Source: JBGAKG01 sp044224495 (GTDB lineage: Bacteria; Myxococcota_A; Polyangia; Polyangiales; Polyangiaceae). Taken from it: 64,000 bases of DNA. The notes beneath the pieces were generated by a model. The model did no database searches. It saw nothing but the letters and a program-made list of their open reading frames with translations, and was not told the origin of the DNA. Made by a program: the position numbers and the translations under genes. The DNA is taken from the NCBI GenBank assembly GCA_044224495.1, contig JBGAKG010000002.1:62001-126000 (forward strand), written 5' to 3'. Positions 26,856 through 34,912 of the stretch are shown piece after piece. The first letter of the stretch is position 1. Each line of letters starts with the position of its first letter.

Positions 26856-28328
26856 ATGGCGAAGGTCACGCAAGGGGCAAAGGTCGGGGCGTTCGCGCTC
26901 GTGACCGCCATCGCCGCCTATGGGGTCTACCGCACGGTCTCGAAGGACTACGGCGGCAGCAACGGCTACGTCGTCCACGCCTACCTGCCTGACGCGAGCG
27001 GTCTGGCCCAGCACTCGCGGGTGACCATCGCCGGCATCCCCGTCGGGACGATCGAGTCCATCCGGCTCGAGAACGGCAAAGCCCGCGTCGACGTCCGGAT
27101 CAACAAGGACGTCGACCTCTGGAAGGACGGCACCCTCGGCCGCAAGTCCTCTTCGCTCCTCGGCGAGTACGTCATCGTCCTCACGCCGGGCACCAAGGAG
27201 CCGCACCTCAAGGACGGCGACGAGATCCAGGTGATGCCCGAAGAGGGCAACATCGACGACATCAAGAAGGACGTCGGCGAGATCGCCAAGCTCGTCAAAG
27301 AGGTCGCGAAGCAGCTCGCCGCCAGCGTCGGCACCGATCAGGGTGGGCAGAACATCCGGCTCATCCTCCAGAACCTGGCGGACGCGACCGACGCGCTCAA
27401 CAAGACCGTCCGGGAGAACCGCGAGACGATCAAGGCGACGCTCGAGCGCATCGACCGCATCACCGCCCAGAACGAAGCGCCGATCCAGAAGATCACGGAG
27501 AACCTGAAAGAGATCACCGACGACGTGAAGACGCTCACGGCCGCCATCAACGGCAAGGGGAGCGGCACCGGCGCGGAGATCAAGGACACGATCGAGCACC
27601 TCGACAAGTCGTCGCAGAGCCTCGAGAGCGCGCTCTCCCACATCGACCACGTCGCCGACCGGCTCGACAAGGGCGAGGGCACGCTCGGCCGCTTGAGCAA
27701 GGACGAGACGCTCATCAACGAGATCCAGGGCGTCGCCGAGGGCATCAACAACATCGTCGAGCCCATCTCGCGGCTCCAGGCGATCGTCGGGCTGCGCTCG
27801 GACTACAACTTCCTCGCGAACACGCTGAAGAACTACTTCGAGCTGCGGCTCCAGCCGCGCGAAGACAAGTTCTACATGATCCAGCTCATCAACGACCCGC
27901 GCGGCAAGACGAGCTTCTCCCAAGTCGACGTCGAGACGACGAACCCCAACGAGCCGGCGCGCTACCGCACGCTCACGACGACCACGACCGACGCGTTCCG
28001 CTTCAGCCTCCAGATCGCGCGCCAGCTCGGGCCGTTCCGCGGTCGCTTCGGCATCATCGAGTCCACCGGTGGCGTCGGTTTCGACATCATCCTCTTCAAC
28101 GATCGCTTCGAGATCGTGAACGACGTGTTCGGCTTCGGCGAGCAGGCGGTGCCGCGCTACCGCGTCAACGTGAGCTACCAGTTCATCAACCGGCTCTGGC
28201 TCCTCGGCGGCATCGACAACGTCTTCGTCCCCGGACTGCGCGACTACTTCGTCGGCCTCCAGCTCCGCTTCACGGACGACGACCTCAAGGGCATCCTCCC
28301 CTTCGCGGGTGGTGCGACGCCGAAGTGA
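26856..28328 (+). CDS. MCE (MlaD-like) lipid-transport protein with C-terminal beta-rich domain
   Basis: 490 residues. An N-terminal signal-anchor helix (about 8-26, GAFALVTAIAAYGVYRTV) precedes one MCE domain (about 38-128: LPDASGLAQHSRVTIAGIPVGTIESI, SSLLGEYVIVLTPG). A long amphipathic/coiled-coil segment (about 135-300; DATDALNKTVRENRETIKATLERI) resembles the helical needle of MCE hexamers. The last 190 residues are beta-rich with aromatic strands (RFSLQIARQLGPFRGRFGII, VGLQLRF), suggesting an outer-membrane or periplasmic barrel-like end. MCE proteins bridge inner and outer membranes to move lipids. The usual MlaE/MlaF permease and ATPase genes are not adjacent, so partners must be elsewhere. 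The stop directly abuts the convergent kinase gene. Confidence 0.88.
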   Translation: MAKVTQGAKVGAFALVTAIAAYGVYRTVSKDYGGSNGYVVHAYLPDASGLAQHSRVTIAGIPVGTIESIRLENGKARVDVRINKDVDLWKDGTLGRKSSSLLGEYVIVLTPGTKEPHLKDGDEIQVMPEEGNIDDIKKDVGEIAKLVKEVAKQLAASVGTDQGGQNIRLILQNLADATDALNKTVRENRETIKATLERIDRITAQNEAPIQKITENLKEITDDVKTLTAAINGKGSGTGAEIKDTIEHLDKSSQSLESALSHIDHVADRLDKGEGTLGRLSKDETLINEIQGVAEGINNIVEPISRLQAIVGLRSDYNFLANTLKNYFELRLQPREDKFYMIQLINDPRGKTSFSQVDVETTNPNEPARYRTLTTTTTDAFRFSLQIARQLGPFRGRFGIIESTGGVGFDIILFNDRFEIVNDVFGFGEQAVPRYRVNVSYQFINRLWLLGGIDNVFVPGLRDYFVGLQLRFTDDDLKGILPFAGGATPK

Positions 28329-30263
28329 TCAGCGCGGCGTGATCGCGACGAGCCGCGCCGCGATCAGGATCTCGAGCACGCGCAGCACGCTCCCGGCGGT
28401 GTTCTGCCCGCCACGCGTCGCGTCGGAGAGGAGCTCGGACAGACGACGCGGACGGCGCGCGAGCGCCTCGACCGCGGCCACCTGCGGCGGCCAGCGCACG
28501 GCCGCGAGGCGTGCGCGGTCACGCGGCCCGGGACCGACCATGTCGTGGAGGTGGGTGCGGTACTTCTCTAGCGCCGTCTCGCCGGGGACCGCCGCTTCCA
28601 TGCCGGCCACGATGAGGCTCGGGAGATCGATGTCGAGCGGGAACTCCACCCGCGCTGCGCGTTGACCGCGGTAGAACGCCGCGCGGCCTTGGCGCCACAT
28701 GAAGAGGTCGGCGACGCGATCGCGGCCCTGCTCGCGGATCGCCTGGAACACGTCGACGGAGCTGACGAGCCCGAGCGAGATCAGCGTGTCGCCCATGCGC
28801 CCTTGGTTGCGCGGGAGCACCGCGAGCGCCATGTCGAGCTCGCTCCGCGAGAGCTTCCCGCGCCGCACGAGGTACTCGCCGAGCAGCTCGCTCGCGTTCG
28901 TCGACGCGACGTGGTGCAGCTTGCCCCCTTCGACGTAGAGCTCCTTGCGGCTGCCACGTTCGCCGGAGCGTTCGTTCGCGCCGCGGTCCGCGATGAGCAC
29001 GCCGTCGCCGCCGGTCTCGACGAGCGCCAGCATCGCGCCGAGCGCGCCCTCGCCACCGAGCTCCATCACCCAGTCCGGAGGCGCCGGGCCCTGCAGATCG
29101 CTCGTGGCCGGGGTCTGCGCAGGGAGGAAGCGCGCGAGCTCGTCGATCTCCTCGATCGACCGGTACCCGCGTCCCATGTAGTCGACGACGTCCCCGCGCC
29201 CGATCGCCCCCGTCGCGATCTGCTCGACGAGCGCCGCGAACGTCCAGGGACCGAGCAGCTCGCCGCGGGCCGTGCGCGCGAACGACGGGAGCGTGGAGTA
29301 CTCGCCGGTCGGGCGCTCCTCGCGCATCTCCTCTTCGGCGCCCGGGAGATCCTCGATCCGAACCGCGGCGATCGAAGCCTCGGAGCGCGCGGCCATCGCC
29401 TGCTGCACGAGCACCGAGAGATCGCGCGGCGCCTCCGGAGGCGCGAGCGGATCGAGCGCGGCGGCGAAGCTCTGGGCGTCGGGGAAGCGCGCCGCGGGAT
29501 CGCGCGCCAGCGCCCGCACGAGCGCGCCGTAGAGCGCGGGCGGCAATCGGCTCTTGATCGCGTGGAGTGGATCGAGGCGGCAATCGCGGATCGCGAGGAG
29601 CACCGCGAGCTGACCGCCACCGGGCCAGAGCGGCTCGCCGAGCACCATCTCCGCGATCACGGTCGCGAGGCTGAAGATGTCCGCGCGCCCGTCGAACGGC
29701 TCGGCGGAGACCTGCTCCGGCGCGAGGTAGGCGTACTTCCCCTTCAGCACGGCGCTCGCGGCGCGGAGGGTGCGCGCGCGCTCGCCGAGCGCGATCCCGA
29801 AGTCGCCGAGCTTCACCGTCCCGTCGCGCCCGAGGTAGACGTTCGACGGCGTGACGTCGCGATGGACCATCGTCGCTTCGTGGACGGCGGCGAGACCGAG
29901 CGCGACCTCGCGCCCGACGTACGAGGCGAGCCCAGCCGCGAGGGGGCGCCCGTCGAGACGCGCGCGCCGCAGCAGGCGAAAGAGATCGAGACCATCCACG
30001 TGCTCCAGGACGAGGAACGGCTCCCCCTCCGCGCTCGCGCCGCGGTCAATCACGCGCACGACGTTCGGGTGGTCGATCGTCGCTTGGAGGCGCCCCTCTT
30101 CGAGGAACATCGCGCGCCCTTCCTCGTCGGCGAGGAAGTCGGGCAGCGGGCGCTTCACGACGACGCGCGGGCCCCTAGTGGCACCGGAGCGATGCGCGAG
30201 GTAGACCTCCGCCGTACCCCCGACGGCGAGCCGTGTCTCCAGAACGTACGCCCCGATCTCCAT
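28329..30263 (-). CDS. Ser/Thr protein kinase with GYF-like and DUF4388 domains
   Basis: 644 residues. The kinase domain is about 1-275: VGGTAEVYLAHRSG (P-loop), VVVKRP (catalytic Lys), HRDVTPSNVYLG (HRD with Thr-Pro instead of Lys-Pro), DFGIALGER, LKGKYAYLAPEQV. The HRDVTPSN variant lacks the usual Lys two residues after Asp, as in several myxobacterial kinases, so it may still be active. Residues about 330-380 match a GYF_2-like module (GELLGPWTFAALVEQIATG, GYRSIEEID). Residues about 400-560 match DUF4388/PATAN (GKLHHVASTNASELLGEYL, RMGDTLISLGLVS). DUF4388 is widespread in myxobacterial signalling. Monocistronic, divergent from the cytochrome fusion. Confidence 0.92.
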   Translation of the reverse strand: MEIGAYVLETRLAVGGTAEVYLAHRSGATRGPRVVVKRPLPDFLADEEGRAMFLEEGRLQATIDHPNVVRVIDRGASAEGEPFLVLEHVDGLDLFRLLRRARLDGRPLAAGLASYVGREVALGLAAVHEATMVHRDVTPSNVYLGRDGTVKLGDFGIALGERARTLRAASAVLKGKYAYLAPEQVSAEPFDGRADIFSLATVIAEMVLGEPLWPGGGQLAVLLAIRDCRLDPLHAIKSRLPPALYGALVRALARDPAARFPDAQSFAAALDPLAPPEAPRDLSVLVQQAMAARSEASIAAVRIEDLPGAEEEMREERPTGEYSTLPSFARTARGELLGPWTFAALVEQIATGAIGRGDVVDYMGRGYRSIEEIDELARFLPAQTPATSDLQGPAPPDWVMELGGEGALGAMLALVETGGDGVLIADRGANERSGERGSRKELYVEGGKLHHVASTNASELLGEYLVRRGKLSRSELDMALAVLPRNQGRMGDTLISLGLVSSVDVFQAIREQGRDRVADLFMWRQGRAAFYRGQRAARVEFPLDIDLPSLIVAGMEAAVPGETALEKYRTHLHDMVGPGPRDRARLAAVRWPPQVAAVEALARRPRRLSELLSDATRGGQNTAGSVLRVLEILIAARLVAITPR

Positions 30264-30330
30264 CGCTTGCCGGCGGGCCCAAAAGGCTTTCTAGGCAACC
30301 CTCGCTTGGGTAGAAGAGACGGAACGTTGC

Positions 30331-32076
30331 ATGCGGTCGCCCATGGATAAGGATCCCGCTCCCGGACGGAAAAGGCAACTTCCCTCGTCCCGCGTCTCGT
30401 CTGCCATCAGATCTGGCATCGGATCTGGCGGCACGTCTGGCCTCCGGATGGGGCTCGGCTTCGCGTTCATCACCGCCGCCGCGGCGCTGCTCGGGGCGTG
30501 CGAGTCCTGCCACCCGAGCGGGACGCCGAAGCCGCCCGCCGCCGCGGACGCGCCGCCGACCGTGCGGCTCTTCCTCGTCTCCGACCTCGCGGGCGCGCTG
30601 GAGCCGTGCGGCTGCGTCAAGGATCAGCTCGGCGGGCTCGACCACATGGCCGCGTGGCTCAACGGGAAGCGCACCGCGAAGGACGCCGCGCCCGACAACT
30701 TCTTCGCCACCGCCGGCCCGCTCTTCTTCCTCGATCCCACGCTGCGCGAAGAGAAGAAGGCGCAGGAGAAGGCGAAGGCGGAGACGCTCGCCGCATCGCT
30801 CGAGGGCCTCGACCTCACGGCGTTCTCGCCCGGCCGCAACGACTGGGCGCTGGGGCAGGCCGATCTCGAGGCGCTCGTCACCGCGAGCGGAGCCCCCGCG
30901 CTCGCCGCCAACGCGAAGGGCGCACCCGCAACGTGGCGCGGCCCCGTCCTGCGCGAGGCGCACGGGCTCAAGGTCGGCTTCGTCGGCGTCGCCGCTCCCG
31001 ACAAGGCACTCGAAGGGCAGCCGCTCGGCGCGCTGGTCTTCGATCCCCCGGTCGACGTCGTGAAGGCGGACGTCGCATCGTTGAAGGCCCAAGGCGCGGC
31101 GGTCGTCGTCATCCTCGCCGCGGTGGGCCGCGGCGAAGCCAAGCGCCTGGCCGACGCCGTGCCCGACGCGACCGCGATCCTCGTCGGCTCGACGGGCGGT
31201 GGCGGCGAAGAGAACACGGAGACCCCGCCGCCGGAGCTCGTCTCCGGCGTGCTCGTCGTCGAGACGGGCAACCACCTGCAGACGGTGGCCGTGCTCGACC
31301 TCTTCGTGCGCGACACGAAGGTGACGCCGATCCACTTCCAAGACGGGACGGGCCTCGAGAGCGCGCAGAAGCGCGCCGACCTCACGCGCCGGATCGACGA
31401 GCTCCGCGGGAAGATCGCGGACTGGCAGAAGAGCGGCAAGGTCAGCGTCCAGGACATCGACGCGCGGAACCAGGACCTCCACAAGCTCGAGCGCGAGCTC
31501 GCCGACCTCGACAAGGCGCCGCCCCCCACGACCGGGAGCTACTTCCGCGTCTCCTTCCAGGAGGTGCGCGACGAGCTCGGCTCCGACAAGGCCGTGCACG
31601 AGCAATTGCTTGCATATTACAAGAAAGTGAACGACGCGAACAAGCTCGCGTTCGCCGCAAAGCTCCCGCCGCCTCCGGGCGATGGGCCCTTCTACGCCGG
31701 CATCGACTCGTGCACGAGCTGCCACCCCGGCGCGCGCGCCGTCTGGGACAAGACCGCCCACGCGGGCGCGTACAAGACGCTGACCGCGGGGTTCAAGGAG
31801 TTCAACCTCGATTGCGTGAGCTGCCACGTCACCGGCTACGACCGGCCCGGCGGCAGCACGGTCACGCACGTCGAGAAGCTCGAGGCGGTGCAGTGCGAGG
31901 TCTGCCACGGCCCCTCCGGCAAGCACGTGAAGGACCCGAAGGTCCTGCCGCCGACGCCCCGCCCCAACGGCGACGTCTGCCTCGGGTGTCACCACCCGCC
32001 GCACGTCCACACGTTCGATCCGGCGACGAAGATCCTCGAGATCCTCGGCCCCGGCCACGGGCAGCCGCTGAAGTGA
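30331..32076 (+). CDS. Lipoprotein fusing a 5'-nucleotidase/SoxB-like phosphoesterase-type domain to a multihaem cytochrome c
   Basis: 581 residues. A basic N-terminus and hydrophobic stretch end in LLGACESCHPSG, where the lipobox Cys (about 55) is also the first Cys of a CxxCH motif. Residues 75-330 resemble UshA/SoxB-type phosphoesterase domains (LFLVSDLAGALEPCGC, LGGLDHMAAWL, GRNDWALG, LVVETGNHLQTVAVL), but the typical metal motifs are reduced. A coiled-coil-like segment (about 345-400) leads to a C-terminal cytochrome with CTSCH (about 460), CVSCH (about 495), CEVCH (about 522) and CLGCH (about 549), each followed by a plausible distal His. It resembles cytochrome c554-type domains. Probably a periplasmic-face electron carrier. 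Start could also be the ATG at 30343. Confidence 0.85.
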   Translation: MRSPMDKDPAPGRKRQLPSSRVSSAIRSGIGSGGTSGLRMGLGFAFITAAAALLGACESCHPSGTPKPPAAADAPPTVRLFLVSDLAGALEPCGCVKDQLGGLDHMAAWLNGKRTAKDAAPDNFFATAGPLFFLDPTLREEKKAQEKAKAETLAASLEGLDLTAFSPGRNDWALGQADLEALVTASGAPALAANAKGAPATWRGPVLREAHGLKVGFVGVAAPDKALEGQPLGALVFDPPVDVVKADVASLKAQGAAVVVILAAVGRGEAKRLADAVPDATAILVGSTGGGGEENTETPPPELVSGVLVVETGNHLQTVAVLDLFVRDTKVTPIHFQDGTGLESAQKRADLTRRIDELRGKIADWQKSGKVSVQDIDARNQDLHKLERELADLDKAPPPTTGSYFRVSFQEVRDELGSDKAVHEQLLAYYKKVNDANKLAFAAKLPPPPGDGPFYAGIDSCTSCHPGARAVWDKTAHAGAYKTLTAGFKEFNLDCVSCHVTGYDRPGGSTVTHVEKLEAVQCEVCHGPSGKHVKDPKVLPPTPRPNGDVCLGCHHPPHVHTFDPATKILEILGPGHGQPLK

Positions 32077-32083
32077 GCACGTG

Positions 32084-32089
32084 TAAGCT
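32084..32089 (+). promoter_or_regulatory. TAAGCT -10-like element
   Basis: TAAGCT, six bases, GTG at 32096; the only gap between the cytochrome fusion and the next gene is 19 bases and contains this box. It argues for a separate leaderless transcript for the 32096-34094 operon. Confidence 0.45.
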
Positions 32090-32095
32090 CGGTGC

Positions 32096-32971
32096 GTGAG
32101 GCGCGTTCTCGGTGACATGTTTCTCTGGAGGCGCGGCATCGATTCGCCCCTCGCGCTCGGCGCGGTCGTCGCGCTCGTCCTCAACGACCACGTCCTCAAG
32201 CGGGTCTGCCCGTCGGCGCTGACGGGCAAGCTCAGCGACCTCGCAGGGCTCTTCCTCTTCCCCGTCCTGGTCGGCGCGCTCGCGGGCCGACGGGCGCGCC
32301 CCGTCGCGGCGCTCGCGGCCGTGGTGGGGGGCGCTGCGTTCGCGGCGAGCAAGCTGTCTCCTCTCGTCGCAGCGTGGGTGTCCGCGCACGTCATGTCGAC
32401 CACGTGCGACCCCACCGATCTGATCGCGCTCCCGATGCTCGCGCTCGGCGTTCGTCACGTCGCGCCGATGGTCGGGGCCCCGGCGCTCCGCCTCCGCGAG
32501 CGGATCGCGGCGCTCGTCGCCGCGCTCGCGTCGGTCGCGACCTCCGCCCAGCCCCACGCGCAGGTGCCGCAAGCGCCGGTGCTCGCCGTGGCGGCGCCGC
32601 ACCGCTGCGCGCGCCTCGAGGTCGCCGGGCTCGAGCCGAAGCCGTCCAACGAGGTCGTCGTCCATGCGCGGCTCGTGAACGACGATCCGGCCGCGCTGCG
32701 CTGCGACGTCACGCTCGTCGCCGCCCTCGAAGGTGCGCCGTCCGATCGGGTGCGCGTCGAGACGCGCGGGCGCTCTTCGGTCGTGCCGGTCGATCCGGGA
32801 CGCGCGGTCGACGTCACCATCACGCTTTCGGTCCCCTACCCCGTGAGCTGCGCCGCGCCGCTCCACGGCACCGTCGAAGCCTTCGAGCAACCCGATGGCT
32901 ACGGTCCGCAGGATCGACCCGCTGCCTCCGGCGTCGTGAACGGCTGCGTGACCGCGGTGGCCACGCCATGA
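32096..32971 (+). CDS. Membrane protein with NDHxLK/TGKLSD motif, unknown function
   Basis: 291 residues from a GTG. The N-terminal half is a membrane domain of about four helices containing LNDHVLKRVCPSALTGKLSD followed by LAGLFLFPVLV (about 29-58). I have seen this motif in uncharacterised bacterial membrane proteins but cannot name the family. The C-terminal half (about 160-291) is soluble and beta-rich with conserved Cys residues (HRCARLEV, LRCDVTL, PVSCAAPL, NGCVTAV). First gene of a three-gene operon with ATGA overlaps to two lipoprotein genes, suggesting a shared envelope complex. Confidence 0.75.
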   Translation: MRRVLGDMFLWRRGIDSPLALGAVVALVLNDHVLKRVCPSALTGKLSDLAGLFLFPVLVGALAGRRARPVAALAAVVGGAAFAASKLSPLVAAWVSAHVMSTTCDPTDLIALPMLALGVRHVAPMVGAPALRLRERIAALVAALASVATSAQPHAQVPQAPVLAVAAPHRCARLEVAGLEPKPSNEVVVHARLVNDDPAALRCDVTLVAALEGAPSDRVRVETRGRSSVVPVDPGRAVDVTITLSVPYPVSCAAPLHGTVEAFEQPDGYGPQDRPAASGVVNGCVTAVATP

Positions 32972-33444
32972 GCCGCAGCCGCAGCGCGCTCGTCGGGCTC
33001 GGTCTCGTCGCGCTCCTCGCGCTCGAGGCGAGCGGATGCGCCTTCGCCCTGCGGGACCGCACGTACCCGGAGTGGCGCGTCGATGCCAGCGCGAAGCAAG
33101 TGCCGTTCGCGTGCGCGCTCGCGACGCCGATCGTCGTGAAGACAGGAAAGACCGGGATCGGCGTCAGCGTCGTGTTCGACGGCGGCGACGCGACGTGCGC
33201 GCTCCCTCTCGACGCGGTCACGCTCCGCGTGAACGGACGCGAGGTGTCGCGCGCGAAGCTCCCCGAGCTCCCGACGCTCGCGCCGGGGGTGCGCGTCGTC
33301 CTCTACTTCCCCCTTCCGTTCGACGCGCAGACCTCGTTCAATGCAGGCGAACGCTCGGCGACGCTGACCCTGCAGAGCGGCGCGCAGACGACGTCGTTCG
33401 CGCTGGAGCTCGTCGATCCGCGCACGGGAGCGGTGGCGCGATGA
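32968..33444 (+). CDS. Small lipoprotein
   Basis: 158 residues from the ATG overlapping the previous stop. Lipobox LEASGC (Cys about 22). The mature part is a single beta-sandwich-like domain (VPFACALATPIVVKTG, VSVVFDGGDATCALPLDAVTL, VRVVLYFPLPFDAQTSF) with a Cys pair. Unknown family. Middle gene of the three-gene operon. The Cys-bounded beta pattern resembles the soluble part of the upstream gene product, so the two may share a fold. Confidence 0.78.
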   Translation: MSRSRSALVGLGLVALLALEASGCAFALRDRTYPEWRVDASAKQVPFACALATPIVVKTGKTGIGVSVVFDGGDATCALPLDAVTLRVNGREVSRAKLPELPTLAPGVRVVLYFPLPFDAQTSFNAGERSATLTLQSGAQTTSFALELVDPRTGAVAR

Positions 33445-34094
33445 GGTACGCGCTCCTCCTGCTCGTCGCGCTGCTGTGCAGCGGGTGCATCTTCCACGTG
33501 CGTGGCTCGCGCAACGCGCTCGGCATCACCGACGTGGAGCGACCACCGCCGTCGCTCGTGAAGCCCGCGCCCCCCGAGGACCCCGGCCTCCGCGGGATTG
33601 CGCTGTACGGGAACATCCACACCGGCCTGGTCGGGCACACCCACGAAGTCGGCGGCGTCGTGGGGGGCGAGCTGGGTTTCTTCCCCTTCACGTTGGAGCG
33701 CAGCACGAAGAGCTGGGTCGCCGACGAGCCGATGCGCGGCTTCGGCGGCGCCGTCGGCTGGAGCATTTACCGCGGGTCCCAGCGCGCCGGCGGCGAGAGC
33801 TTCGGTCCCCTCTACGTCGAGGGGCGCGTGATCGTTCCGTTCGGGCGCTCGGGCCTCGGCTCGAGTCGCTTCGGGCTCGGCGGAGCGTTCAACCCGCAGA
33901 CGCTCGGCGCGGGACCGCAGGCGACGGCGTGCATCGGCGTCCACCCGGCGTTCTTCTACTTCTGCACGCGCGGCGCGTGGATGTTCGGCAAGGATGCGAC
34001 GCCCGCGGGCCTCCCGAGCGACTCGTGGGGCGGGCCGGAGATCTACGCGTACTTCGAGTTCGCGAGCTTCCTCGAGTACGCCTGGAGTAGGTAG
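33441..34094 (+). CDS. Lipoprotein with outer-membrane-barrel-like body
   Basis: 217 residues from the ATG overlapping the previous stop. Lipoprotein signal LLVALLCSGC (Cys about 14). The body has Gly/aromatic strands (GLRGIALYGNIHTGLVGHTH, VGGELGFFPFTLE, FGGAVGWSIYRGS, GPLYVEGRVIVPFG, IYAYFEFASFLEYAWS) like small beta-barrels. A barrel with a lipid anchor would be unusual, so it may be a periplasm- or surface-facing beta protein. Last gene of the operon. The next 39 bases contain short GTAGAT/CCGTAG repeats and no clear terminator. Confidence 0.75.
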   Translation: MRYALLLLVALLCSGCIFHVRGSRNALGITDVERPPPSLVKPAPPEDPGLRGIALYGNIHTGLVGHTHEVGGVVGGELGFFPFTLERSTKSWVADEPMRGFGGAVGWSIYRGSQRAGGESFGPLYVEGRVIVPFGRSGLGSSRFGLGGAFNPQTLGAGPQATACIGVHPAFFYFCTRGAWMFGKDATPAGLPSDSWGGPEIYAYFEFASFLEYAWSR

Positions 34095-34133
34095 CGTAGA
34101 TGGCCGTAGATAGAGATAGCCGTAGGTGAGCGC

Positions 34134-34868
34134 TCAGCCTCGCGCGAACAGCTCGGGGACGACGTCCGTCGCTTTGCCGATCACGATCTGATCGAACGCG
34201 CCCGCGTTGTCGGGCTCTTCCGGGCCCACGTACACGGTGCGCGTCCCGGGGCGCGCGCCCACCGCGCGCACGAACCCCGCCGCCGGGTACACGGCGCCGG
34301 AGGACCCGATCGTGACGAAGACGTCGCAGCGAGCGAGCTCTCGCGCGATGTCGTCCATGAAGAACGGCACCTCGCCGAACCAGCAGATGTGAGGACGCAG
34401 GCGCCCCCCACACGGGCAGCGCGGGATGGACTCCTTCGTGCGGTAGAGCGCCTCGTCGTGGAACGGCGGCCGATCGCACGCCCCGGGCGAGCGCTCGCAC
34501 CGTGTCTTCATCAGCTCGCCGTGCATGTGGACCACGCGCTTGGAGCCGCCGCGCTCGTGGAGCGGATCCACGTTCTGCGTGCAGAGGTAGAAGCGGTCCC
34601 CGAGCTTCGCCTCCACCTCCGCGAGCGCGCGGTGGGCGGCGTTCGGCGCGCACGTCCCCGCCTGCGCGCGCCGCTCCGAGTAGAACCGCCAGACGAGGGC
34701 GGCGTCGGCGGCCCACCCCTCCGGCGAGGCGACCTCCTCGAAGCGGTAGGACTCCCAGAGCCCGCCGCTGTCGCGAAAGGTGCGTATGCCGCTCTCGGCG
34801 CTGATCCCCGCGCCGGTGAGCACGAAGATGCGCGTTTCGGGGCCGATCGCCAACCGGGCGCTGGTCAT
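34134..34868 (-). CDS. cobB: Sirtuin NAD-dependent protein deacylase
   Basis: 244 residues, cytoplasmic. TGAGISAESGIRTFRDS (NAD site, about 18-34), TQNVDPLHERGG (about 97-108), catalytic His in VVHMHGEL (about 115), a zinc site CERSPGAC / CPCGGRLRPHI, then GSSGAVYPAAGF and PDNAGAFD. The sequence VWRFYSERRAQ carries a Tyr-x-x-Arg pair in the acyl pocket, as in E. coli CobB and SIRT5, which predicts activity on succinyl or malonyl as well as acetyl lysine. Divergent from the 466-residue hypothetical gene across 44 bases. Confidence 0.95.
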   Translation of the reverse strand: MTSARLAIGPETRIFVLTGAGISAESGIRTFRDSGGLWESYRFEEVASPEGWAADAALVWRFYSERRAQAGTCAPNAAHRALAEVEAKLGDRFYLCTQNVDPLHERGGSKRVVHMHGELMKTRCERSPGACDRPPFHDEALYRTKESIPRCPCGGRLRPHICWFGEVPFFMDDIARELARCDVFVTIGSSGAVYPAAGFVRAVGARPGTRTVYVGPEEPDNAGAFDQIVIGKATDVVPELFARG

Positions 34869-34897
34869 CGTGAGTCGATGGTATCCCCATTCCGGTG

Positions 34898-34903
34898 TAA
34901 GCT
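34898..34903 (+). promoter_or_regulatory. TAAGCT -10-like element
   Basis: TAAGCT, nine bases, GTG at 34913; same hexamer as before ltaE and before the gene at 32096. Confidence 0.4.
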
Positions 34904-34912
34904 AGGTCTCCA

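Noticed and set aside
34095..34133. Short GTAGAT/CCGTAG repeats as a regulatory array
   Set aside because: Only three imperfect copies in 39 bases between convergent genes; too short to separate from chance.
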